Source: Sipunculus nudus (lineage: Eukaryota; Annelida; Sipuncula; Golfingiida; Sipunculidae). From it: 64,000 bases of DNA. The number at the start of each line of letters is the position of its first letter. Positions within the stretch are counted from its first letter, which is position 1. Under the pieces are notes generated by a model. The model ran no database searches, was not told the origin of the DNA, and was given only the letters and a program-made list of their open reading frames with translations. Shown here piece after piece: positions 1 to 15,100 of the stretch. Position numbers and translations under genes: made by a program. The stretch covers positions 68,271,916-68,335,915 of the forward strand of contig CM049315.1 of the NCBI GenBank assembly GCA_026874595.1, written 5' to 3'.

Positions 1-263
1 ATTTAACTGGACACTTTGTTGGGAAGCAAGCATGATATCACTGAAAGAATATAAAGCCTGTTATATTTCATAAGTTTGACACATAATTTATCGCTGGAGG
101 GACTGGAATTTGAGCATTTAGACAGGACACACCTTCCAGCCTGATTTGACAGCTGGAAGAATGGAATTGTCACTTTTGTGGTGGACGCTGACGGGCCAGG
201 AAATTTAATGCAATAAAATCTGTTTCAAGATAACATCAGAGTGATACATGACACATACATTAC
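1..263 (-). other. Start of the intron after the leftmost INTU exon
   Basis: On the minus strand the donor GTAATG directly follows the exon ending at 264. No further coding sequence is visible before the window edge. Confidence 0.8.
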
Positions 264-326
264 CTTGTATGTTAAACAGCTCCCAAGGATGGTATAACTT
301 CTTCTCATGTCATAATAATCTTCACT
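264..326 (-). CDS. INTU: INTU exon, 21 codons, leftmost in window
   Basis: Acceptor ...TCTCTGCAG precedes the exon and donor GTAATG follows it; both ends are phase 0. It reads SEDYYDMRRSYTILGS then CLTYK. The SEDYYDMR...YTILGS motif is a hallmark of inturned proteins and follows the first Longin-like domain. It joins directly to the ADFYDM end of the exon at 1165-1218. Confidence 0.95.
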
Positions 327-3119
327 CTGCAGAGACACAGAGAAGGGCACAGGTAACATCAGGTGTGGAAATATAAAACAAAGAAAGGTATCCATGGGTT
401 ATACTTGATTCACAGCAATTACTGGTATAATTTATGATGATACCTCAGTTGCTCATCAGTGCCCTCTAGTGTGCTTACATGTGATCACTAATTTTTTTCA
501 ATTTTTTGGTGAAAATTAAAATCCTGCTTGAATGATTAAGCTGTTCAATGGCAGTATAAACCTTATACAAGGAATTTTTTCTAATATAAAGGTCTCTTTT
601 GGGATTATATCATTTCAATGAACACCTGATGGCAACTAGGGTACCAGTATCACCTTTTCACCCTAATACATGACAACATTTATACCTTGACACGACCGAA
701 CGCCATCACCTGAGCCACCGAGAGTGCCTCGATTAGTTATAATAACTATTCAAAAAATTTATGTAAAATAAATATGTTTATACTTATATTTAACATTGAT
801 ACCTACAAACCAGGACTTTATGACTTTAAATTCATATCCATACAATGTAATACCATGCCTCTGATTTAGATTTTACCTTTTAATACCATATATATAAAAT
901 ATACATTAAAATAATATTAATAAATATGATATGTGAAACAAAATAAGCTGTGATATTATAGAGTACACCTAAGCACAGGTATGGTAATACTTTTGCACCA
1001 AACTAACTGTAGACAAAATTTCAGTTCTCATACTACAAAGGTTTTGAGTTGTGCCCTGTTGACAGCCATCGGCTGGACAAAGGTTAAAGGACCACCCCTA
1101 TAGCTCCATGACTTGCAGTCAGCTGAGCTAAAGCTGAATGGTACCTTCTCTTTGACATACATACCATATCATAAAAATCTGCAGATTCAAATTCACTGAG
1201 GCAGTTGTTCACTGTCAGCTGGAATATAAAATAAAGATAAAAACAGTTTTTCTCATGTCTGACCTTTGAAAACTTAATTAAGCACACATTTATCATACTG
1301 TCGCATTTTTTACTTCTTTAAAATAATTTTAATATGTTTAACTCTTACCGACCACTTTTCACAGTGCATTCATGACACAGACTTGTTTTACAGACTGGAT
1401 AGGTTTTCCTATTTTGACAGTCTATTATCTAATGAGATATACAGTGATTTAGTTGAGAAAACGGCAAATAATAGCATAGATTTTTCTGAAGAATGGCTAA
1501 CTCTAAAATTTGTAACATAGGTTTTAACTGGTAAATTTATGAGGTGTCTTTTCTGTCCTGGGAAAAAAGATATGTGAAATTAATTATAACATTGACAAAA
1601 CTTCACCTTGATTTCTTCTGGCAGTTCCAGACCCCTGGCGCCATCTAGGAGATCATAGAAAGGCTCAGCACTGTCCCGGACGCGTATCCTATAGGTAACC
1701 ATTTCCTGTTTAAACAGCTCCCTCTGCAGCATGAGGTGAAACAAGTGGTCCAAGCGCCCGTGGTTGTCCTTCTGAGAGAGGGCACTGGAAAATATGACTA
1801 AGTTTAAAGATTTCTTGTATTTACTCCTCAACTGTTCTGTAAAGCAGTGATGTAGTCAAGTCGACACAATCCAAGTCCGAGTGCAAGTCCAAGATCAAGC
1901 CACTCGCATCCAAGTCCAAGAGATTTTTAAGTCCAACTCCACCTGCTTGGAATCAAAGTCATTTGGAACTCGAGTCCAAGTCCGAGTCAAATACAAATAT
2001 CCTTAAAGAACAATTTTAAATGGAAATTTAAGATTATCATGTCATTTTTAAGGTATGGTCACACATGCTTTTACAATTATGGTTAATATGCAAAAGCTTG
2101 GTTTATATGATGTTATCATTTTGTAATATTCTGTTAGTAGTTACACATGTACATTAGTTTTTATAATATTTGACAGAGTTTTTTTTCTGTATGACTCAAA
2201 ATGGACTCAGCCTGATTTCTGGAGTCCTTACCTCTGAGTCCAGGACTCTCAAGTCCAAGTCAGAGTCCCTAAAAAGGTGGACTCAAGTCCAGACTCGAGT
2301 CCTACATCACTGCTGTGAAGGTTCTGCTCTATAGTTAGCCCATAAGAATGGACTCCTCAATCGCTTTTTTAGTGATTGGTGCAATGTGGAGTCCATAGAT
2401 TGCCCCTGCAGTTTACTGTGGTTATAACACTCCATACACAACTGTGAGTTTTAACATATATCCACTGATTAATATTCAGTACATCTATATGTATTGAATA
2501 TTTGACCACTGAAAAACATTAATGTTCTATTCTCATCAATATTTTGCACCAAGGAAGTGAAAATATGAACATAATAGTACACAGGCCTGAAGCACTATAT
2601 AGGACTTCCGCTGAATGCAAGATGTCTGCCGGGCTGTTATTGCTTCAATTCTCTCTGGACAAATAAATCAGCTGTTGATGTTACATATGCTTCCTGTTTT
2701 CCAGAATGGTTAATTTTTTATTACAGACCTTTCAACATACAACATAATGTGAACTTTAGTATGTTACAAGTATAGGAAATATTTTATTTTTATTCAATTT
2801 CCATTCTAAGAGTATAGTATAGCACTTTGGTGGGCTGGCGACGCAACAGAAACCTGAAACCTGTTGGGTCGCTGTCGGCAGCTACTCTATAGTTTAAGAT
2901 TGCATTTGACCTAAGATATGCCATGACTATCTGGTGCATCTATTCTTCCCTAACAATTCCTGGTAGTAACCTAAGCCAACTCTTCACCTAAGTAACACTA
3001 TAGATTTCTGGTGCTTCTCTATCAGTCTCAGGACTTGGGCTATTCACATACTGTTACATCATGTTAACACTGGTTAGAATGGTTTACAGTTACATATTCT
3101 CTCAACAGTCCATTCAGGG

Positions 3120-3150
<31 letters not shown>

Positions 3151-6100
3151 AAGAAAAGGATGGTGTTCAGGAAAAGGCAGGGGGGGGGGATGCTGTCATA
3201 TAAACTAGATTTTGCTTGGCACTGCGGTGCCAAAGTATCCCCAGATAATTAATCCCCCCCCCTTAAGAATAGGTCCCCCCCCCCCATCTTCAGCATAAAA
3301 ATACTGACACTTAGCAAGCAACAAGTATCTTCCATCTATCAACTTGAGGAACAATATTTTTTTACCAAATATGGGGGCAAATATGTTGAATCTCTCTTGA
3401 GATTCTTTGACCTTGTGACCTAAAACTAGATAGGGGTTTTCCTCTATTGGCAGGTGAACTATATGTGCAAGATAAAAGGTCTGAGATGAAAAGTTTGGCT
3501 GAAAATGCATCCACAATTTTTTCAAAGATATTTGTCCTGTGACCTTGACCTTTGACCTCATGACCTCAAAATCAATAGGAATCTTGTTTTATTGATGGGC
3601 CATATATAAGTCAAGTTTGATACCCATATATCATTCAAAGCTGGAGTAATCATCAGGAAATGAATTTTTAGACAGATGGCTCCTGTGACCTTCACCTTTG
3701 ACCATGTGACCTAAAAATGGATAGGGGTCTTCCTCTATTGGCAGGTGAACTATATTTTCAAGATAAAAGGTCTGAAATGAAAAGTTTGGCTAAAAATGCA
3801 TCCACAGTCTTTTCAAAGATGTGCGTTCTGTGACCTTGACCTTTGACCTCATAACCTCAAAATCAATAGAAGTCTTGCTTTATTGATGGGCCATATATAA
3901 GTCAAGTTTGAGATCTATACATAAAAAAAGCTGGAATTATCATCTGGAAACTAATATAGCTCCTGTGGCCTTGACCTTTGTACTTGTGACCCCAAAAATT
4001 GATATCGATCATTCACTATTTGCAAGTGAGCTATATGTTCGAGATGGAAGATCTGGGATGAAAAGTTTGGCTAAAAATGCATCCACAATATCTTTAAAGA
4101 TGTGAGTCCAGTGACCTTGACATTTGACCTCATGACCCTTACTTTAGGGTTCTTACTTTAGTGGTGGGCCATACATAAGTCACGTTTGAAATCCATATGG
4201 CTATCAACACTGGAGATATCATAAGAAGTGTGATTTTTACCAAATATGGAAATATTACAGGTCAAGGCCATTCTCATGGTAAAGGTCATGACCCAAATTT
4301 AAAGAGACCTCATCCCATAACCCATCTCTCTACATGTTCATAATATGAAAGAAATCTGTCCACTAGGTTTTGACTTATAATGCTCACAGTACTGTCAAGT
4401 GGCAAGTATGGAGGTATTAAAAGGCGTAAAACAAGAAAAGGATAATAGGTAGCTCCACCAGTTTCCAGCATATCACATGGCCATCCAAGATCTTCCGTCA
4501 CCTTTATTTTTGGACCAGTCCATGCAAGCTTTCTTGAGATATTTAAGAATTTGTGTTATTTTCAGCAAAAATGGACCTATTCAAGGTCAAAGTTGCTCTC
4601 CTAGCAACAGTCATGACCCCATTTTAAATGGGCTTCGTCCTCTTACCTATATCTACACAAATGTAAAGTTTGAAAAAGATCAGTGAAATATTTTTTGAGT
4701 TATCCTGTTCACAAGATTTTTCTGCAGCGGAGGCGGCGTTGGTGGGACCGTCGTGACACCATATAGTATCTCGACTTTGTCTGGGGATACAATGATGTCT
4801 TATACACAATACCTAACTCATTTGTATGCAACACAGTGTGCAATATTACATTATAAAATTAACATTTAAATTTATAATTTTAACTTAACACACTAGCTAG
4901 TATTACAGGTACGTAAATTACCCATTACATACAAAAGTTACAGCAATGATGTGGTCAGAAAAATAGATTGTTTAATGCTTTACCTTTTCAGAGACCCATA
5001 GAGTAGTTTAAGTAGGCGGCTCATGTTTGACATCAGCTTGTTCAGCTCATAGAGATCCATCCTGAAATAGACACCATGAAACTAACAACCTGAAATCTAC
5101 AGCTCATAAAAATCCACCCTGAAATACCCATCAGGAAATTAATAACCTGAAATCTACATTATAAAATGACAACCTAGAATTGTACATAATAAAATATACT
5201 CCCTAACAACCTGAAATCTACAGCTCATAAAAATCCACCCTGAAATACCCATCAGGAAATCAACAACCTGAAATCTACATTATAAAATGACAACCCATAA
5301 TAGTACATAATGAAATATACACCCTGAAATCTAAATTATGAATTCAGCCTGAAACCTACACTGTCAAAGGATAACTCTGCAACCTTCAACTTAAAACTGA
5401 CATCCATACCAATTTCAGCTTAACTAAATAAAAATCTTCCAAAAGTGTTAAGCAGGATATGCATATATATCCTAATAATAATAAAGCTTGCACCTTCCCT
5501 CCCCCTCCCCCAAACACAGACACTTCATCAGGGCCTACCTGAGGGCTGGTACTGCCAGCATTAAGACTTCTTGTCCCTCCTTCAGATAACCGACATGAAC
5601 CAGCTGGTCATCAATGACAAGTGTAGAGCTGAAATAGAACAGAATGACACTGTGTAATTAAACACGAGCCCTACATTTGATGCAGTGATACTAATACCAG
5701 CTTCTCCTACCCATTCATTATGTTAAACTTGAAAACTAGTTTAGTTTCATCCCAAATACAGATGGCGCTTAAATATAATAAAGTCATGCTAACATGCCTA
5801 AAGATAATTTGTATATTAACAAGCAATAGATAAGACAAAAGTTTATTTCAGACCCTACTTACCACATATTTTATTGACAGAATCAAATTGTTTGTTGATG
5901 CTCCAGGAAAAACTGAACATTTTGTAAAGTCAGACTCTTTGAATTTCAGAAATTGTGAAGATACAGATGGCCTTAGGTCCTGATTCAGAGTAACAAACTG
6001 CTTTCTGCCTTAATACACAATCATATATGCCGAAAGGTGGCACTCCAATAGTTTTGAGATATCTCTAGATTTATGTAAAATAAAGAAAATTACCACCATT

Positions 6101-9100
6101 AAGACACACTTCACATCATTCCTGAGAGTTCAAGACAAATAACATGCATAACAGAAGGGTGGCCACAGAGGAATTCCCTGACAAAAGCCCAGTACGACCA
6201 CCATCACTTATAATATACATACAACAATCAACAGCCATGGTCATGCTGTATGCCGAGTGATCTGCAGCTACCTTTCACCAAGTGGCACATCAAGTGTGAT
6301 TTCATCATTCTCAGTGATGTCATGTAATTAGTTTGATTTGATGGACACTTAAATTGTTGTGTTTGTTGTAACTCACAGAGATAAAACAATGCTGTCAAAT
6401 GCTTAAAGCATCCATCCTGGAGCTGTATGCCTGGTGATTTACACAAAAATTAAATTCTTTGAGAATCAACATTCCAGACTAACATGTCACAATTAATTAA
6501 AATCCAAACCTTGATTCAAAAAGGGATCTAACATAAAGATATGACAGAGGCAACTGAATATTGCCAGTGATAACCAGTACTGTGTCCTGAATGACATATC
6601 CTGCTTTATTTATAGTCCTGTGATCAGGATCATTAAATCCTGATGATATAGCAGTCTTATTAATAACAATAACAGAGCAATCATATACTTTATTATACAG
6701 GTGGCACCACCTACATGTAACAGGCCATTAAAAAATGCACCTCTGTTACACTGCCATGGTTACTCTGTTACACTGCCATGGTTACTCTGTTACACTGTCA
6801 TGGATACTCTATTACACTGCCATGGATACTCACTTGACAGCCGGGTTTCCCGTGACATCCACCATCATGTGAGTGAGTGTAGTGAACATTCCACGCGCTT
6901 CCACCAGCTTTGAGTCTTCTTTAGGAAACTGATACAGTACATCTTCCTAAAAATACAGTGTTACGTAACACAGATTGCTCAGGGAAAAACACTGGGATGA
7001 TCGGGGATACAAACCAATGTAGGAGGCGCACATGTCCAGCATTAAAACTGCTTCTCTAGTAAAGCAAGCTTCACTAGCGAGACAGTTCAGTCCACTTTTA
7101 TATGCACCCTGTAACAAAGTAAAACATTAAACATTTCACTCCTATAACAAAAGTTTCACCAAGATTCGGTTAAAGAAACACAAGTGTGCGAGGCTCTAAA
7201 TTATAAAGGAGTCTATGATTTGCACAGCTTTAAAAACACCATATTTAAATCAACATATCCATAATGCCTCAAAATGCACATCCAAAAGCTGACCAATCAG
7301 ATTAAAGCTTGTACCAATATGCCTCTTCAAGGCAAGATGCATTTGTACTAATTATCTCCTTTTTGGATGGCTTCTGTCAAGGGTTACCAATGTTAATTTT
7401 TAACCTTAGAATTCATAAGTTGCGATGGGTATTATCTGTCTTTTATGCCAAGAAATACATATTTTATGAAATCAAGAATGTTTGGACATACAGAACAAAA
7501 GAAATCATTTCTGTCAATAGTTCATCCATGTTTTGAGTGTCCATACAGCACTTCAAGATGCCTAATACCAGAACATTTTAAAACCTGCCCAGGAGAAGGT
7601 TACAAATCTTTCAGTATGTAAATGGTTACATTAAAACATTAGAATTTGCCTGTGTGAATGCTCTATATCTTGTCAAAAACCTAATAGCGGGACTTTCAGT
7701 GTGCTAGTTTGTTTATTGTGTCTGCATGTTGCTCTACAAATAAAATATACACATATTAATAATGCAGTCCTCGTGGCCAGTCTGCCTAGTGCAACTCATT
7801 AATTAATCTGTCAGATCCTAATGTCCACACAAACTTACAAAACTTTTTGGATTTAAGTTAATTTATCTGCATTTCAGGTATCATTTCAAAACTATTTTGC
7901 ACATGGAACTGGAATAAAATTTGCCTTTTCGGAGGCAAGGAGTAAGCCTTCTTTTATTAAAAAGATGATTATTTTTATCATACCTATGTATACAGAATGT
8001 CCAGAGCCAATTCAACGACTGTAGCTGGCTGGAAAAAAATGTTTTTTAACTTTAGAAGTAAGCTGTCATCCATGGTAACAGTGTAAAGATGCTAAAACAA
8101 ACCCATAAAACAAGTGACCGATGGGTCATCAGAGCTGATAGCCAGATAGTCAGACAGAAGACTGACAAAGCTTGCATGCTCTGGCTCAGCTGACTGTAAG
8201 TCATCTCAGCTAAAAAAATCAGCAGGCTTCAAATGACTTGAACTAAGTTGAAGGAATGGTGATGTTACAAAGTAACTATTGTATCTCAGTCAAGGTGGCT
8301 TTCTGTTTAAAAAATAATATTTTGTATAGGTACTACACATCATGTCTATGGGTTGTCCATGATTACATACAGAATTAAGAAGATGTACAGTGTATTACTC
8401 AGGGGAAGGGGTAGGGGCAATTTGACTGGTAGTTGATGGTAGACAGTACAAATGTGAAACACACCATATATTCAGATGGGATGCCTTTAAGTCAAAGCTG
8501 ACTGCACAAAGTCAATGCACATTAGTAAATGCCATTATGGTGGTGACTTCGGATAAATTAGAAATTATGGAAAAGAAGGGTTTATTGTTTACACCTGATG
8601 GCTAGTACCTGAAAAAAGGTCAACTACTCTTAGAAGGGGGGGGGGGGGGAATTTACCCCTAAAAATTCAGGAAAAAACAGTGGAAAAGAATATGTAATGA
8701 CTGATAATAAGAGGTTTAACCCCTTAAACCCATTCCCTGGATCTTCCCATGCACTCTTTAAAAAATTATATCTCTTAGTTGTAGGAACTGGTTGTAACAT
8801 CATATTCAATGATGGAAGATAAAAACGACTGATGTCTGATTATTAATCAGTTATTTTATGTACCTTTTATATTTTTACCCCCTGAAATTTTGGTGTATAG
8901 AATTATACCTCCTATTTTGACTGAGTAAATTAAGTATGGCTTAAACATTGTGCAGAAAGGACAAGGTAATGGCTGGTTTGATGAAACTTATTTGCTGCAC
9001 AAATTCCAGTTTTAATGCTGTTTACTGTTATGTGCCCCATCTTTCTTACATCTCTGACAGAATAAGAATATTTTGATGAGATCATATGTTTCTTTGAATG

Positions 9101-12100
9101 TGCATGCATAATTGTATGTGATCAATCATGCAAAAATGCAATTGATTTAATCAATTATGAAAACAAATGACAAATCTTTTACATAATTTATTAATTGGAA
9201 CATGAACTAATATCTCTGTAACCCAACTCACCTTTTCTAGCATGACATCAGAACTGACATCTAGCGTGAGATACATGACAGCATGTGGCAAGCTGCCCAG
9301 GTCAGGTGAAAAAAGTCCTACCCTCTCCCCCTGTACCATTTGGATCAACTCATTAGCTGCAGAGGTAGTCAGTTTTCTAACAGGGGGAGGTTTGGGTGGC
9401 GGATCATCAACCAAAGTCTGTAAAGTCAGCTTGATCTGTAAGATTAAAAAGTAAATTAAAGACATGAACAGGGTAAGAGGTTTATGGGTAACTTCCTTTT
9501 CCCAAAAAAACTTTAAATTATTTGTTTATTTATTACTTTATGGTAACTTTGTTTACTGGTGATGGAAAGAATACCTGAGTACTACTGGTACTCAACTAAG
9601 TCTGAGTATCTCTAAAACAGGACATGTGCACTTGTACAAGACCATATTATGAGTAGTCCAGAAATTGACGCTGATGGGCCAAATAATTATATATATATAT
9701 GAGATACAGTGAAATCCCACCTGACGATAACCTTCCTTACACAACCACCCCATTAAGAGAAACACTTTTTTGGTCCCAGACAAATCTAATGTAAATCTGA
9801 CAGGGTATAAAACCACAAACATGACCACCCTGCTATGATGACCACCAACCACTTTTTGGTCTCAGACCATAATATGAATACTAGTACCACAACCACTGGT
9901 CCTAGTGGTGATGACCAGCTGCTCAGATAAGTGATCTACATTCTTTCATGCTCTTTGCATGGCACTGATCAGTTTTGTATGTACTACCTGTGATGTGATA
10001 GGAAAGCCAGAGCATCAGTAGATATAGTATCCTGTGGTTGTAACAATGTAAGGTTTGGTGTTTAGAGAACAGTTATGACAAAGTTTTATTCCTTGTCAAT
10101 CTAGGATTAATTATGATGATTAGTTTGACATACATCACTGTCAAACCTTGATTTGAATATGCAATGGCAAAATATATAAAAGCTCCAGTTTATTCCTAGT
10201 GGTCACACTCTCACTTATACTACCAGCAGTAAAGTTGAAATGTTGTGAAAACAAGAGCACTGCAAATGTGCATAATATGGTTGTCTTATGTCTTCTGACC
10301 TCTGACCTCACTGAATATACATGATTTCACCACAAGGGCCACAAAAGTTTTGTGACCTCTGACCTCATTTAATATGCACAGATTATGCCGATAATTGAAC
10401 TTAGGCCAGATATTATGTTGGTTATTATTTCTATTGAGCTTCATCAAAATCCTTCATATTCCTGATAAGTTATCGCAGTGACACCACAAAGTAGCCTCTT
10501 GACCTCTGACTTCATTAAATATGCGTGGATTTTGCCTATAATCAAACCAAGGTGAGAAAACTCTATTAGTTAGTAGTTATGGTGAGTTTTGTGAAAATTG
10601 GTCAAAGCCCTGGTAAGTTATTGCAGTGACACTAAAAGTTAGCAGATGGACAGAAAGACTGTGGGTATACCATATATATTATACCTCCCCTCAAAGACAG
10701 GCATATGAAAAGTTTTGTTTGTTATTCATGGGTGCATCAAGCACAAGGCTGAATTCAACACGAAGTACAAAGCATGAAATCCAAAGATCATAATGCTGAT
10801 TTGAATAATCTGCAAAACTGATGAAAGTCCACTTTGCTACTGTAGGAGTGATAGTTCGGAAAAGTTCTGTACCAAAATGGTACAAGGAAGAGACGTTTTT
10901 TAAACTTCTCCAGATGACAGTATTGAAGATTGAGTGAGATGAGGGCTCCTATGGCAACCACACATCCCAGGCAAGGTGGAGAACATATTCCCTGAAAGCG
11001 AAAGTCTCCTCCTCTAGTTCTTACAGTAAGTACTCTTACTCTAAGAGTGGACAAGGTCCATTTTTGTAATTTCTACAGAATCATAATTTCTACAAAATCA
11101 GTAAAAAAACTTAACTATCAGACTGAGATTCAAATAAGAATTGTTTATTTTATTTATCCCAATACAATTTCTTTTATTAAACTTCAATTCCAATTAAAGT
11201 AAATTCAATGTAAGGAGAACATTATTTTCACAAAAATTCCCATTTAAAAATTCAGTTAAATATTAAAACAGATCATAATTCAAAATTAAAACAATCTTTT
11301 GATGAAAAGACACTGACAATTTCACTGATACACAAAATTTAGTATGGCATGTTAAACCAAACTTTTTATGCTTGCAACTTATGACCTGGAAAATTACCTC
11401 CACATCATATAGAGACATAACAATTGTATTTGAACAAAGAGAAATACTTTGGAAAGTGTGAGCTAGAACATTTTTCATCAATGCCGCTCAGTTCTTGTGA
11501 GACTCAGCCTCAGGGGACTTCCTGTTCAATTCAAGTTCATTTTATCTGCCCATGTACTGGTACCGGTAGATTTCAATCAATCCAGTTCAAATCCAATTCA
11601 CACAATTAAACTGCAATTCTAATTCAATACAGAATTTACCCCAGGCCTGAGAATAATGACGGTGTTACCCTGCCATGTATACATACACCAGGACTGATTT
11701 TAATAGGCCTGTTAATTGCTGATTAAATTATTGATTCATTACCTTATATTCCATTCTTCCCTAAGTGGTAAATTTCACATTTTTATAAAATGAAGCAATT
11801 TGACCAAAATGGATGTTAGAAAAATGTAGCTTTCCCTCTGTTTGTTGCTGCCATTTATGAGTAGTCCACCAGCAAATGCTTAAAGTAGATTTAGGATTCA
11901 TATAAAATAAGAACTTTGACATCGCGGACTGCTCCGTCAAATTTGAGAGCTCACAGAGAAATTCAGGATGGAACATGAAAAAAAATAATTGAAATGATCC
12001 GATTCAGAGGTTAATAATTGAATACAATTTAATCGATGCATCAATTCTTTGATGCATTGTTACACCCTCAGTCTTTTACACACATTTTATGTATCATGGT

Positions 12101-15100
12101 GATATGATGTTAAATCATTACCTTCTTTTAATCAACTAATACAAATTTTATACTTACAGCCAATGGGTGGCAGCACAGAACATCCATTATTGTAATGTTT
12201 AAAGTGATGTTAAAGGTGATCTTAAAGATGCATCTCCCAAGTCCTATATGATATGTTCATAATCTTCTTCATTTTCTTTAAATATATACGACAATCATTC
12301 TCTTTTCACTGGTTATTATTATTCCATTTAGCGAGAGATGAGATCAAGAATTCTCACATTTTTTTCCCTGTTTTCATCACTTCATGAAGTCTTCGTAGGA
12401 AACTCTAACAAGGACAGTGATATGTGATTTTCTTTAACATGTTTATTTCATTAATCATCCACAGATTATTTTATCCTTATCCAATAAGAGGTTATTATCC
12501 ACAGTTCTTTTTATGAATGAGCTGATCTCTCCGCAATAAAGCCTTTAATAAAAGATTACTGATCCTTCTTATTTAAGTAGCACTGTCCCTTTCCCATGTG
12601 AGTTTGACCTTCATATTACAGTGTTTCAGAACTGATTGCTCTTCACTATACTGATTTCGAATCAAACTGATGATCTGTTCACAGTGAAATAAAGGTTTTA
12701 TCCCTTAGATATAAAAATCAAAATGATATAATCCTGACTCAGGTCCTCCTGATCCAAGAATACTGTCATCAAGTCAACTTGTCTTATCCAATAATATATC
12801 TGATCTTGAATACATCTGACAGTGACACTGAGTGGTGTAAAGAAAAGAAAAATATTGACATGTAAGGCACTTATGTGGCCTCATTCCAAGATATAGGGAT
12901 AGGAGACCTCTCTGGCATTTCTGGACTGAATAGTTTATCTTCTTCCTCTATCAGAACTTCCTTTGAACTTCTAGCTTGTGACAGATTCAGTCTTTGTGAG
13001 CCTTGTAATTATTCAATTACTAGGACACACATGAGCTAACCCCTTACAATATGATGTCCCTGATCTTCACATCCAAGTATGCACAGGAACCCTCACTTGT
13101 TTAACTTCACTCTGATGTCCAATTATATATCAGGTGTGAATATCACAGATCAGTAGGCACAGAATTTCAACAGTTAAGAGAAACCCTTACAGACATGTGA
13201 ATCAACTTCCAAGGTGCTCATGCCATGTGCATGTTCAGTCCCATACAATGTGTGAGAAATGTCAAACCAACATAAACACACAGTGGTCCTTGCTGTGTAC
13301 CCAAACCAAGACAGCACGTGTTTAATATATTATAGGTAGTCTATTCACTGTAGTGTGCATTAATGTAAAGTTAAACATGTCTGGGGCCCCTAGGCAAGGA
13401 CGTGGGAGTCATGTATTAGATTCAACCTACGAGCCAATTTGCCTTATGCTGATATGCATGACAGGATTAATAATGTTTGGTATTGAACTCCACCGCTATT
13501 CTTTTCATTCCAACTCAACGAGGCCAGGCCAATTGATATTTCTGTATTTAATGATATATTATTACCATCACACTGTTGTAAAACTGAAGCAGTTTTCTTG
13601 AAATACAGTGCAAATTTTCTTGTAAAAACTTGTAAAATATTCAAATATAAATTTTTATCCAGATTTTAAAAATTAATTTGTTTAAAAAATATTTCAAAAT
13701 TCAATCATCAATCAAATGCTGGGGCACTTTAAACCAATTCAGACTTGTATATACAGTAGAGTGCCGTCTATCCCAACACAATTTATCCGAAAATTTGTTT
13801 ATCCTAAATTGAACACTGAGAACTGAAATTCTAACTGTTTTCCAAAATTAATACATTGAAAAATATTCAGGAATGATTTGAATTATGATTCTCCAGGGGT
13901 AATTAGCAAAAACCCTGTCCCCTGAGCTTTTTGGTTAAAACCCGTTCTACCTTATTTGAAAGAATGGCAACATGTACTTAAATTAACCCCAGATCTGCCC
14001 GCTCATGGATCAGGGTGAGGGATGATGTTTTGAGGCAGGCTGTACCTCAGGAATTATACTATGTGGCCTTAATAAGATATCTGCCTAGATCCTATTATAT
14101 GCATGCAGTATACATGTGCAGTAAGTACACAGACATGAAGGCAATACTAAACACATGATCAGACAAGCGTAAATCTATAGGAGCCCACATTACAACACTG
14201 GCCAGCACACCCTAAGTGGTCAGTTTGACCCCTGCTGGTAACGTGACAGGTGAGCAGGGTTTTTATACCATAGCCTCAATTTTTCATTAATTAATTCTGA
14301 ATACTATTTTCAATTCATATATTGCCACAATAATTTACACTATACATGAAATAGTTCATTTATATATAACTGTAGATGTAACAAAGAGGACTGACTCATG
14401 GAGTATATATCCTCTAAATATTAAGATTAAATGTAGTAGGTTATATGTTCCAGACACTGTGCAATAAGGAAACTAAAATTACACATTTCACAATATAGAG
14501 AAAACAAAATAATAAACACACATGATTATAAAATTGAATTTAATTACAATTAATGATTTCTCAGTGTAGGAAAATTATTCTTTCAGACAACATTTTAATG
14601 TTGACATTGCACAACAACTTGAACAAGGATCAATTTCTTTTAAAAAATTGTTCCAAAGATCAAACCTAACCAAATCCAATATGACATAATATTGTAAAAT
14701 ATCAAGAGGACATCAGAACCACTTAAAGACCATGATAAATCCTAAAACAAGGGACCTATGGGTCACGGCGCTCAGCTGATCATGATTGAACTATTAATGT
14801 ATCACCATTGTGATACTATATTTAGTCGACAAACCTTATGAATATCATGGACGTATTAGGCTATTATAAAGGAATACAATGTCATATGTGAGTAAATCAT
14901 GTATGAAATTACCTGACTGATGGATTAATATGGAGTAAATATAGTGGTTTATTTTTTATTTATTTGGGAGCTGTTGAAAATAGCAATATATTTGAGCAAA
15001 TATGAATGCAATGACAGAACTCTAAGCAGTGGTAGAATGATGATAAGGCTATTTGTTGAAGGATCTATAGTGTATGGAAGTCTGCAAGATTTCAATTTGA

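Larger units (their letters stand above)
1785..4983 (-). other. INTU intron: hAT MITE, AT microsatellite, GACCTTGACC repeats
   Basis: This 3.2-kb intron holds a hAT-type MITE (1845-2312), a TA microsatellite (3121-3143), short homopolymer runs (G near 3181; C near 3254 and 3277), and from about 3370 to 4700 a tandem repeat with TGACCTTGACCTTTGACC motifs. No coding sequence was recognised. Confidence 0.8.
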
